This document shows, one piece after another, positions 1-10,600 of a stretch of 64,000 bases of DNA. The DNA lies in the NCBI GenBank assembly GCA_942486035.1, contig CALNXK010000045.1:413501-477500 (forward strand), read 5' to 3'. Numbering within the stretch: the stretch's first letter is position 1; each line of letters begins with the position of its first letter. The notes below the pieces were generated by a model, which saw only the letters and a program-made list of their open reading frames with translations, was not told the DNA's origin and did no database searches. The stretch comes from Porites lobata. Taxonomy: Eukaryota > Cnidaria > Anthozoa > Scleractinia > Poritidae. The position numbers and the translations under genes were made by a program.

Positions 1-2186
1 GATTCAACTTGGTGACTTTGTTTTGAGACGGTTTCCACGGAAATCGCTCCTTGACAAAGTAATGTATGCATGGATGGTTATTCAATTATATCCCCTCTTT
101 ACGCAAAATTACGAGGGAAGGAAGACATGTGTTGACATATGTGAAACAATTTCGTCGTCGTGGAAGGGAATTTGAAAAGTGGAAAAGTGGAAAAAGCATT
201 ACCAGAAAATGTGATGTGAAATCCATCCTTTTCACTCCGGTGGTTTGTTTGCTAGGAATTGGGTAAGCAGAAATTTAAGCGAATCAGATCAAACAATTTA
301 ACAGCCGATTAAAGCGGCGTGACGATCAGTTTCTTTGCAAGTTTTTTTTCAGTGCAAACAACAAATTGAGTCATTGAAACATTGATCATGAAATGCTCTC
401 TACTTTAATCGACCATAGCAGCATTAGAACGTTTCAGAGACTGACTGCATGATGTTTCCAACACCATAGCCTCAAACTCAACCTTTTGACCATAGCCTTA
501 TATTGGCATTTAAAGCCAACGCTGACACACAGTTCAAAGTTTTTTGTTCAAGTAGATGCACTGCCTCCTCTTGTTCAACCAATGCCATGCCGATCGTATA
601 TAGACCTTGTCACGGTTTTCGACGCCATCTTGACGAGTAGGCAAATGTGTGAGAAATTACAGTGTTTGTATGAGAATCTAATGTCGAATAATTTCCACAA
701 AAGGGCTGTTTTGAAAAAAATATCAATTGTAAACTAAAGCTTCAAAGCAAAGGATTGTCCTAAACAATTTTGGGGGCATACCTGTTCTTAAATTTCTCTA
801 GAGGCTTGCTTTAGATTTTCCATATATTTGTCTGTAATTTTCCTGGGACTTTCTTACAGACAAATGTATAGAAAATTTGTATAGAAAATTTTATAAAGTC
901 GTTCTAGGTCTTCTAGTGCATGTAACGCCCTTGATTTTTTTCAGTAGAATCCGTAGGAGCGAAGCTTTAGTTTACAAATCATATTTTTTTCAGAAGAGCC
1001 GTTTTACGGAAATTATTCAACATTAGATTCTCATACAAACACTGTAATTTCTCACGCGTTTGCCTGCTCGTCAAGATGGCATCGAAAAAGGTCGGGATTG
1101 GGGATTTTCAAGCAAAATTGGGAGATTTTTAGCGGATGTACAGTGATGTAATTTTCTCATTTTCTGTTTTTCGCTTTTCAAAATTTTCTTTTCTTTAATG
1201 GTTTCTATATATGGTTCACCTTATTGTAGTGATCGAGTGTTAAGAGTATTATAGTCTTTAATGACACATATTTTTAGCTGTACATGTTTTACACATAGAA
1301 AGAAATCCTTTTTAAACGTTTTAAAAACTGTGAGCATATTATTCAAATATACTTTACTTAAAATGTTTTAATTACTTTAAAGGGAAGGTTTCACGGTTCA
1401 GCGCATGCTTATTGATCAAAATGCTGTTTTTCTGCCAGAACATGCTGTGTCGTCTACGCAAGCAATATGATCCTCTCATAATGTTGTCAAAGAACCACTC
1501 TGCACACTCCCCTAGCAGTCACTTGATCAACTTATCTGCAAATAGCTGTAAATTCATCAACCATGGAATAAAACCTTCAGGTCAACAATAAATTAAACAT
1601 TGGTAGTGTTGGGATAATCCACTAATTTTTTCTGAGATAATTTTTAGTTCTCCTCCATCCCACTTCTGAAATACACTTCTACTTTGAAATACACTCAGAG
1701 ATCACTGAGATACATGTGAGTGGGGTTGTTAAGAGATAGAATTAATAATAAATTGGAAAAAGGTAATAAATATTATTATTTTTGTTGAGGTGTGGATTAG
1801 AAGTGTGATTTACTTGATTAATGAAGAATTCATTTTTATTTTTATATTAAATTGGGAGAATCCAGACAAAGTGGGGATAGTTGGACAGTCTGCCTAACTT
1901 TTCTTCAGTTGTCTCTCAGTCTCATCGAGAGAAGTCTTTGGTCATGCTTCTCGCATTCCATCCTCTGCGTGCGGTCTAAATAGAGGTGCTGAGCAAAGAT
2001 GAATTATATAAGAGTATTATTAGTAGGTAATATTAATTGCTTGTGTATTTTTTTTATTATTTACTCTTCATATAACAGTGTTTGATGGTTGGATGTCCAA
2101 TATGTAAACTTCATCTGCCTTTCACGTGAGCAAGTGCAAAGAAATATCATATTCAACAGTCTTAAAATAGCTGCATAAATGTCAAA
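1..2186. other. Upstream spacer and 5' flank of the TIR-Tudor gene
   Basis: I see no convincing coding exon here; the short open frames (66-266, 486-737) have no recognisable domain and no flanking splice logic. The stretch is AT-rich and contains one large foldback repeat (613-1092, listed separately). The last few hundred bases before 2187 probably hold the promoter and 5' UTR of the TIR-Tudor gene, but no TATA box or initiator can be assigned with confidence. Confidence 0.5.
613..1092. repeat. Foldback (long inverted repeat) element, about 480 bp
   Basis: The left arm, about 613-745, is matched in inverted orientation by about 958-1092. For example, GCCATCTTGACGAG at 624 is mirrored by CTCGTCAAGATGGC near 1067, and TGTAAACTAAAGCTTC is mirrored by GAAGCTTTAGTTTACA. 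A second inverted pair (about 814-838 with 855-878) sits in the middle with the same centre, so almost the whole unit can fold into one hairpin. There is no coding capacity. It is probably a non-autonomous MITE or foldback DNA element. Confidence 0.8.
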
Positions 2187-2531
2187 ATGGGTTGTGCTCC
2201 ATCATCGCAAAGCCTTCAAGTCAGTGACAATGAAACCCGTCTCCTGCAAGAAATCGACCGCTTGAGATTTGAACAGCAAACACAGCAATTTGAAATCAGC
2301 AAATTGCGTCAAGAAAATGAAAAACTGCGGGAAGGTCAAGTTAACGGTGCCCATGACAACGTTGAGTTTGGTTATGAGATGACAGAAGAAGATGGTGGCC
2401 ATGAGGTTCTTGTGCAGGAAATTGAGAAACTAAAGCTTGAGCAACATGAAAGGGACAGAGTGATCAATGATCTAAGACTAAATAATGAGGAGTTAAATAG
2501 GAAGCTCTATGAGAATGAACAACAAGCCCAG
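2187..2531 (+). other. Exon 1 of the TIR-Tudor gene: acylation motif and duplicated coiled coil
   Basis: The start codon lies in CAAAATGGG. Residues 1-7 (MGCAPSS) fit the N-myristoylation pattern with Gly2 and Ser6, and Cys3 could be palmitoylated. Residues about 17-50 and 72-112 are heptad-rich and very charged, and the two blocks resemble each other: one begins LLQEIDRLRFEQ and the other LVQEIEKLKLEQ. This suggests an internal duplication of a roughly 30-residue coiled-coil unit. The exon ends in phase 0 at CAG|GTATTT. Inference: membrane anchoring plus self-association, as needed for TIR assembly. Confidence 0.8.
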
Positions 2532-4644
2532 GTATTTAATTTTATAAGGAGTTTGTCTCAAGTTCATTAATACAAATGCTGTCATCTTGTGTGAAGATTT
2601 AAGTTAAGTGTTTGATGTCAATATCCTTAATGCAAGTAAATTTTTTTTTTTACCAATCCTTTTTTTGGGTTGTCTGTTTTAGTGTCATGTTGTTTAGGGG
2701 TGAAATAAATCCTGTTGAGCCTTATTTAGGTTAGTTTCCTTTAGGAGACAATTTTGATTTTGTGACCAAAATCCATATTCCTTTTATGTGGGGGTCCCCT
2801 CAAACCATTTGCTTGGGTCTTAACATATCAAACTTCTTTAGAGAATTGTTTTTGGGGGGGTGGGGAAGGGGAGGGGTTACATTCTGTACATTTCTCCAAC
2901 AAAACAAACTATTTCCAACTGGTTTAAAATGTCATAGTAGGCAAAAGAACTATGACATTCAAACTGTGAATTGTGAATTAACTAACCTGATTTTTTTGTG
3001 TATGTGTGTTTTCTAGTCCATTCCCACAGCATTTAGTCCAGGTGCACCCGCAAAAACTAGGAATTTGCCCAAAGTTGGAGACCCAGTAAGAATAAATTAT
3101 TTTTTAGCTCAATATATTAACTTTTTAGTTCTACCACCTAATGTACTTGAAAATATTAGTACTGTCCTTACATCTGTGATCCTGTCTGGACCTTTGCATT
3201 GCCTGGTTCTATTTTCGTTTTGTTCTCTATAATCTGTTACATGTAGAAAATAAAAAGCTTTTTACCACAATAATGAGACAATGAATTTGCTTTTTCACAT
3301 CTAAGATTTTAAACCATGAAAATGAAGACGTCATTTCAACTAGTCCCAAAAGCTTTTTACTTGAATTTCTTCTGCCCCATTTCAAAAAGATGACTGTTAA
3401 CAGCATGAGTCGATAGCAAAATCCATTTGGGCTATCGGACAGTTTCTCAATTGCCCCATTTAAAGATACAGGTAATTTGCATCCAGTTCTATTCTACAGG
3501 TAATTCCCCTAGCATAGAACAAACTTGTTTGTAACTTGTTTGAGGTGTTGAAATTCCATCTCCTCTAGGTGCTAGCTATGTGGGAGGTGAGCCCATGGCA
3601 GTATTTCACAGCCACCATTGTCTCATTTGACTCCAATACACTCCAGTACACCATTGTGTGGGACGACCAAGATCCATCTGGCAGAATTGTGGATTACTAC
3701 AATCTGGCCCTGGATCGTGTACCAGAACATGATGAGATTGCCATTGGATCGGTTGTCCTGTTTCCTCAAGGGAAGTACAAGGGACAGGAGGGTGTGCGAC
3801 TTGGTGGACAGCGCTATCATCAGGTCAATGAAATATTTTAATTATTTTATTTTTATAGTTGCTCCTCTGTATTTGATATTGAATTATCATGTTTCTTTTT
3901 TGTTATTTTGTAGGGAAGAATAACCAATGTTTATGATGGCCCTGGAGGTGAAAAACGTTATGATGGTGAACATACCAAAGACGATGCCGATGGCAAATGG
4001 ATTACTTACAAAGACTATAACCGTTATTTCTATGGATTAGAACTTCATCAATTCCGCATCTCCCCCAATGTGCTTGAAATTCTTTCTGCCCAGAATCCTG
4101 AGCCAACCAGTAACCAGCAGAGTAGAGCAACACACTCAAATCCGTGTGACATATTCATTTCGTACACAAAGGTAAGCTTATTGACTGTGATACTTACAGT
4201 TTTTGGCACTGTCAAAATGTTTACATTTTTGCTAAATATGAGTCACCAGTCGCGTCTCGTTTCCTGCAGCACAATGTGTAAAGTATTGTATGCTAACAAG
4301 ATTCTCATTACATAGCATGAGATTTAGTGAAGTGGCAATTTTTGGCGTAAATTATCGAAAGCCTGTACTACACGAAAACAACTAATTTTGCATTTACTAC
4401 TTTTTTGGCACTGTCATGCACTTAAACAATAGAACTATTCAGCTAACTCAATGTTGTACCTAACTCAAATCTCCTGGGGTTAAGATTCTTTGTGTATTGT
4501 ATTTGAATTATAATGTGGCATTCTCATTTAAATGATATGGAAATTCGTGAAACAAACCGTTTTATTCCCAAAGGGTTTGAATTGCGTACAACATTGAAGC
4601 CCTGATTTTTTTCAGGCTTCTTCTTTCCAATTGCTTAAATTGGA

Positions 4645-4675
<31 letters not shown>

Positions 4676-7600
4676 ATCGACAACCACAGTTCAAAAATGA
4701 ATTATTTCATATATACTTACGTCAACATTGAGTTAGCTGAATAGGTCTATTGTATCCTACATTGCAGGAATTGCATAAGGCACGAACTGATTTTTTTCAA
4801 CATTCTTTTGTATTAAATTGTTTAATTGACAGGTAAATAGCCCTTCTGCTATTAGAAACCAAGAGGTGCTGCCTTCCGATGCCCCACCCAGTTACGACGA
4901 AGCAATACTGTCCAGCATTTGCGACCCACGTGACATCAGATTTCAACTGGAAAGTTGTGGAGTAACTTTGAATAAGGAGAAACAAGGAGCTGATGCCCTT
5001 ATTCAGACAGTCCAAGAGATAAACACAGCCAAGGTGTTTGTGGCATGCCTCAGTGATGAATACGTGAAGTGAGTGCTGCTTTATTTGCAGAGCAATAAAA
5101 CTGTTTGCATGTGTGAAAAGTGACTGAATGCATTCCGCAGGGTTTTGAATGGCTCAGAGTTGTTTTATCTCTACTATCGCTCTTCTTGTTAGATTGATCC
5201 AGTTTTCCCAAAGACGGTCACATTTTGGTTATTCGCACTCTTTATTAGTGTGACTATTAACCGTGGTCTGGTAAGGGTCCACTAAATAGTTATTTGAGGT
5301 CTGAATGTATGAAATAAAATTAAATAACTTAAGTACGTTTAGTTAAAAAAAAACACACAAGATGAATTTAGCAGGAAATTGCTATTATTGAGGACACTAT
5401 TTTTAAGTCTCCTAATGGAGACAGGACTGTCATTTTACATGGTCAACAGAGCCACGAAAAGGTGTAGCCATTTGTATGGCAAAGTGGTACTCTCATTTCT
5501 CTCGGTTATTTTAAGACCCAAAATATTGGTTCGGACCTCAGGATTGAACCGGTGACCTTCTAGCCTGGGGACAAGCTCTCCAACTGGGGAAGTCAAGAGA
5601 AGTCACGCCAGAGCAGCCGCTCGCTCGTGTGTTCTCACGCTCGCTCACCATGATTGGAGAGCGTGCTTGCAATCTAGTGACCTCCCATTCTGCCGTTAAG
5701 TGCCCTACCGACTGATCTAGTCCCCCTGCGGTTAGTATACTGGACACTTCTTATTAACCCCTAAGTGTTGACCTTTAGGGATGAGATTTGTCGCCAGGAG
5801 TTTCAATATGCAAAGAAAACTGCCAAGAAGCCAGTGATCCCTATTGTTGTGGGCAGTGGATCATTTGACTGGATGATGACAGTGGTAGGACTACTTATCG
5901 CTGGTGAGATTTATATTCACTTCAGTAACAAAGATGTCCAGGAGGCTAAAATGGCTGAGCTGCTGAAAGCGGTGAAGAAGAGTGTTCCACAGGTTGCTCT
6001 TCCTGGTGAAATGGGAAGCGTGCAAGGTGAGTTTCACGTGAATTGTTCTTGAAATTAAAAATAGTGGCAACCCCCCTTAAGTGACAAGATTTGGGACTTT
6101 TCGATACATTCATACTGCTTCGTCATAACTGGGTGGGGCATCGGTTGGAAATTGATGATGGAGCTCACGTCACTGCATCACTGCAGAGTGTTCTGTTTGA
6201 ACCACCTAACTGTTAGATAGGTGTTCTGTTCTGAATACCGAAAACGCCGGTCACATTTTTCAGCCGGTCAAAAAAGTGAATTCCATAGCCAGTAAGGGCA
6301 GGTAGTTGACAATAATCGACAGTAGAGAGCTTAAGCAACAACTACGGCGACAGTTACGAAAACGTCACTTAAAAGGTGAATTCGCGCTGCTTTAAAGTTT
6401 ATCGCGGTTATTACATTTATTTCGTTTACTTCGTCAAATGCTGGCAAATGTTTTTGGAGTTGAATTCTGGATGACTGTATCAAAGTTCAAGAAAAGAAAA
6501 AGAAAGATGTTGTCTTGTGTTCTCGTCCTCAACAAAACGTGAATTTAGGAACTTTCACGTTGTAGTCGTGCAACCACGGCAAAAAAATGTTCCAAAAAAG
6601 CGTGATGCACCTGCAAAGTTTTTTTGCTAATCTAAACTTATTACTTTTTTGCCGTCCTCGTTGCCGTCGCCCTCGTCTTTGCTCAAGCTCCCTAATATGG
6701 ACTGGACTGTCGTATCTTAGCCCCTTCAATATGTGTTTTCTTTCCTCAGATTTACGAACTTCAGAAGTGTCTGGACCAGGAACGAAGCCACTCAAAACTG
6801 CAGATGTTTTTGTGAGTTACTGCTGGTCAAATTCAGAAAGTGCTCACAGGTCTAAGCAAGTAAGTATGACTTAGTCTGACATTTTAGAACTGGAAAATTG
6901 ACAAAGGATCGGAAAGAAACCCTGACATGTAATTTACCCAAATTCAGCCGTTAGGAACTGACCACCAAACCGAGTGTAAGAACATTTTAACCAAATGAGT
7001 CAGAAAGAAAGAACACACGGATGAAAAGTAAGATTGAAACAGATTACAATTGGGGTTCTTGAAATTTGCTAGTGTGAAAAAAGGGCCGACATCTCGCGAT
7101 GCCACCACTGGTATCCCCTCAAAAAAAAGACGTCTGAGAAACGAGCGTAGAGATGACGTACTGATGACTTGTCACTACCTTGATCTGGGTAGTGCTTCTG
7201 ATTGGTTGAAGAAATTTTTTTTTATCAGTTATCACAGAAGCATATTCTTCTTGTTATCATCAATGATTGCTTTGTTTCATGTATCCGTTGTTCCTTCTTG
7301 TTCCCGGTGTTCCCTCTTGTTCCCCTGTTCCCCGTGTTACCCCTTGTTCACCCTTGTTCCCCTTTGTTCCCTTGCTCCCCCTGTTACCCCTTTGTTCCCT
7401 TGTTCCCCTTGTTCCTCTTGTTCCCGCTTGTTCCCATTGTCCCTCCTTGTTCCTCTTGTTCCCCCTTGATCTCCCTTGTTCCCTTGTTCCTTTTGTTACC
7501 CCTTGTACCCTCTTGTTCCCCTTGTCCCCCTTTGTTCCCCTCGTTCCCCCTTGTTGCCCTTGTTCCCCTGTTCCCCTTGTTCATTTACAGTTTACGACTT

Positions 7601-10600
7601 TGAATGTTTGACAATCACAAATCTCAGTAAATGAAAAAAAACGATCACGGTTCAAGAGAAACCCCCTTAAAAGCCGGATACCGAATCATAAACACGTTAC
7701 CGAAAAGGTTCTTCATCTGATCTGGTGAAGACGGTTAGTATGGGAAATTCGAAAGTCGGGGCAAAATTAAGAGAAAATGAAACAAATGTTTCACCCGAAT
7801 TACTCGGACTTTATCAGCGTTGTGAAGTGACGGGTTGCGTAAGAGTTTTTTACAATGTTTTCTACTCGATAAAAAATCAATAGACAACTGAAAAAATAAA
7901 ACGGTGATTGGTCTAATCTAAACGGAATCTTTTTTACCAGGTAAAGGATTTCACTGGTTCTCCTTTTGCTGACGCCAGGAAAGTTCACGCAAGTCTTGCT
8001 AATTTTGGCAAGTTCTCTTTGTGGATCGACACGGAGCGACTTAAAACCACTAATCAGAATGATGAGTCGTTGGGGATGGTAAGTAGTGTTGTGTTACAAT
8101 AATTGCGAATTTAGAAAAGTGTGTAATTGAACGTCAAAAATAAATCCTTTGGATTGGGTGAAAATCTCACACCGTCTTGCTTTCCCGCACTTTGCCACGC
8201 ACCCCTCACTCAAAGCTCAGATTGGTTCTGATTGGTTCATTGGATTGTCTTTTGCCCTAGTCTCCCCATAATATGGCCTGGTGTCGATGCCTTATTTGGG
8301 CTGAGTATAATGCCCAGGGGGTGCTCCCTTATATAAGCGACTTACGTATGTGTCGCCCGAAAGTGTGGAGTTTTTGCGCCGTTTTGGTCTGAAAACGGTT
8401 ATAGATTTTGCTCGTTTTGGGCTGGAATCGGGCGTAGTTTTTGAGGGAACAACGGAAGTGTATGAACGTATTTATCGTTTCAATTCCAAATGAGTAAGAA
8501 AGAAAGAGAAATACGTAAATTCGACATTGATTTTAAGAAATCTTTTTTGTTATTGTTCTAATGTAAGAAATGATTTGCCTAGTCCCTATACGGCGTCTTT
8601 CCAGGCCCTCTCGGTCAGTGCATTTCGGTGACGTATCCGAGACGAACGGCCGGGAGACGCCTCAAAAACTTTCTCGGACCACGTGACTCGAAACGCATCG
8701 GCCGCGCATAATAATGAGGCCTAGGGACTAGGCAAAGAAGTGATGACATAATTTCTTAGAGGCCAGGTCTGAGAATGGGTATGGATTTTAGAGACCGGGT
8801 CTGAAATAGGGTCAGGATTCGGAGAACCAGGCGGCACACCCCACCAAAAACTCCGAGGAGTACCCACCTGGGTTTAATGTTGGTTCCCTTCTTTGCTCTG
8901 AGAGGGGTTTCTCTGGGTACTACGGTTTTCACCTCTCCTTTTGAAACCAACATTCCCAGACTCCAATTCCGTCTCAAAAATGTCTGCAATCAGTTGCGAA
9001 CGCTCAGAGAGCGACAGGTATATCAGTTCTTGTAACTGTCACGAATCAACCTCTACAAATAACTTGAGTTAAGTTTGGTTTTTATTTATAGGTAGTAAAT
9101 TAATAGTATTATTTTTTTACATTAGTAGTAGTAGCAGTAGTAGTCATTTTTTCCTTTTATGTGTGTTTAGTTTGCGCAGATCGCCGAAGGACTTGGAAAG
9201 GCTAAAGCAGTACTGGCCTTTGTGAGTAAACAGTATGCAAACAGTGAAAACTGCCGAATGGAAATCCAGTTTGCTATAAAGGTAGGCACAGTAAAAACAA
9301 TCTTGGGTATGAGACTACCTTGGAAAAACAAAAGCCGTTGATATATTTTCCTTAGATCCTTGAGGCGAGGATATATTTATTTGTTATTCTTCTACCACAG
9401 TAGAAAATAAAAGAGATTACAAGTAACAGAAATTGGAAAGGGTTTATGAGTATATATGTAGCGCGACTTTACAGTAATCATACGTGATTTGTTCTTTTAG
9501 TCTCTAAAGAAACCAGTGGTTCCGGTGATCGTGGGCGCAGATGATGACTGGCAGAGTACAGTAGTGGGACTGCTGGTTGCTGGTCAAGATAACCCTGCCA
9601 TTAACTTACAGAATGTTCAGTCTGAACAGGAATTTTATCAGAAAGTACAAGACATTCAGTAAGTGACCAGAGACAGATCAGAGTGAAAGCTTTGATTTTC
9701 TTACATTGGAGAGGTTTGGTATTTTTCGAGAGTAATTTGATAGGCATTTGGTCTTTTTATTTAATCATTTTTTGCGACTGGTTCACTTTGTCTACCATTC
9801 ACGAGCAAGACCAAATACATGGGTTGGTGGCCAGATGTTGCATGTCCCATGAAACGTATTGTCTTGTACACTTTGTCAAACTGGTGAATTATTCCATTTT
9901 GCTTTCGTGTTTAGTACTTTCTATTACCTTTCGGTTGAATGTGATAGGTATATATGTGCTTTTTGAATACATTAGTGATTACGGTCCGTGGAAAAACAGC
10001 ATTCTGTTCTCTTGCAGGGCAGCCATTTTGCCTTTGCTTGGTGTTCGGGAGGAGTCCAGAAGCTACCGCGCACCTAGAATCGGTGATCACGTGATTTCCC
10101 ACCACATGAAGTGGGCATTCTATGGTGCGACAATCGCCAGCTTTGACCGAGAGACCATGTCATACACGGTGAACTGGGACGATGGGGATCCAACAGGAAA
10201 AGTTCAATCTTATAAGGTGGAGTGCAAATTGTGATAAATACCTTGTGCGCGGTTAATTAGGCTGGCCCTTTTTTTAAGCTTAAAGCTATGTTCACGCCAT
10301 ACTGGATAGTTCTCGCGCCGGAACGAAAACCATACTAGATAGTCATTCAGTCAGCTGGTCAGTCTGCAAGTCTCTCAGTCATCCAGTCAGTCAGTCAGTC
10401 AATAGCCCATTCACAGACTCTCTCTTTTTTTTTCGAAGTCCGTTGAGCGTGGGTGATAAAAAATAAAAACCGCGGGGGATTTATTGACCGCCAACGCAAG
10501 GGGGTAGGGGTGGGGGGAGAAGAAAAATAGACGTTCTTTATTTTTCCTTCTCGCGCGCTCGCCGATGTTTTCGAAAAGAACGAAAAGAAAAATAAAACAA

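Larger units (their letters stand above)
6750..9658 (+). other. TIR domain 2 (exons 7-10) with a candidate catalytic Glu
   Basis: Residues about 488-655. It starts TADVFVSYCWSNSESA, then FGKFSLWIDTERLK in exon 7941-8078, AKAVLAFVSKQYANSENCRMEI in two stretches of exon 9171-9281, and KKPVVPVIVGADDDW in exon 9501-9658. The WIDTERL segment lines up by eye with the FIDVEKL segment of SARM1, which contains its catalytic Glu; here this is Glu539. TIR-like order and spacing are complete. NAD-cleaving activity is plausible but untested. Confidence 0.78.

Noticed and set aside
7050..7611. Several overlapping frames rich in Leu/Pro/Ser/Cys on plus and Gly/Asn/Lys on minus
   Set aside because: They are translations of the TTGTTCCCC minisatellite; no domain or splice context.
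9683..10017. Extension of exon 11 upstream as an open frame from 9683
   Set aside because: The sequence is hydrophobic and compositionally intronic; the acceptor at 10016-10017 restores the phase from exon 10.
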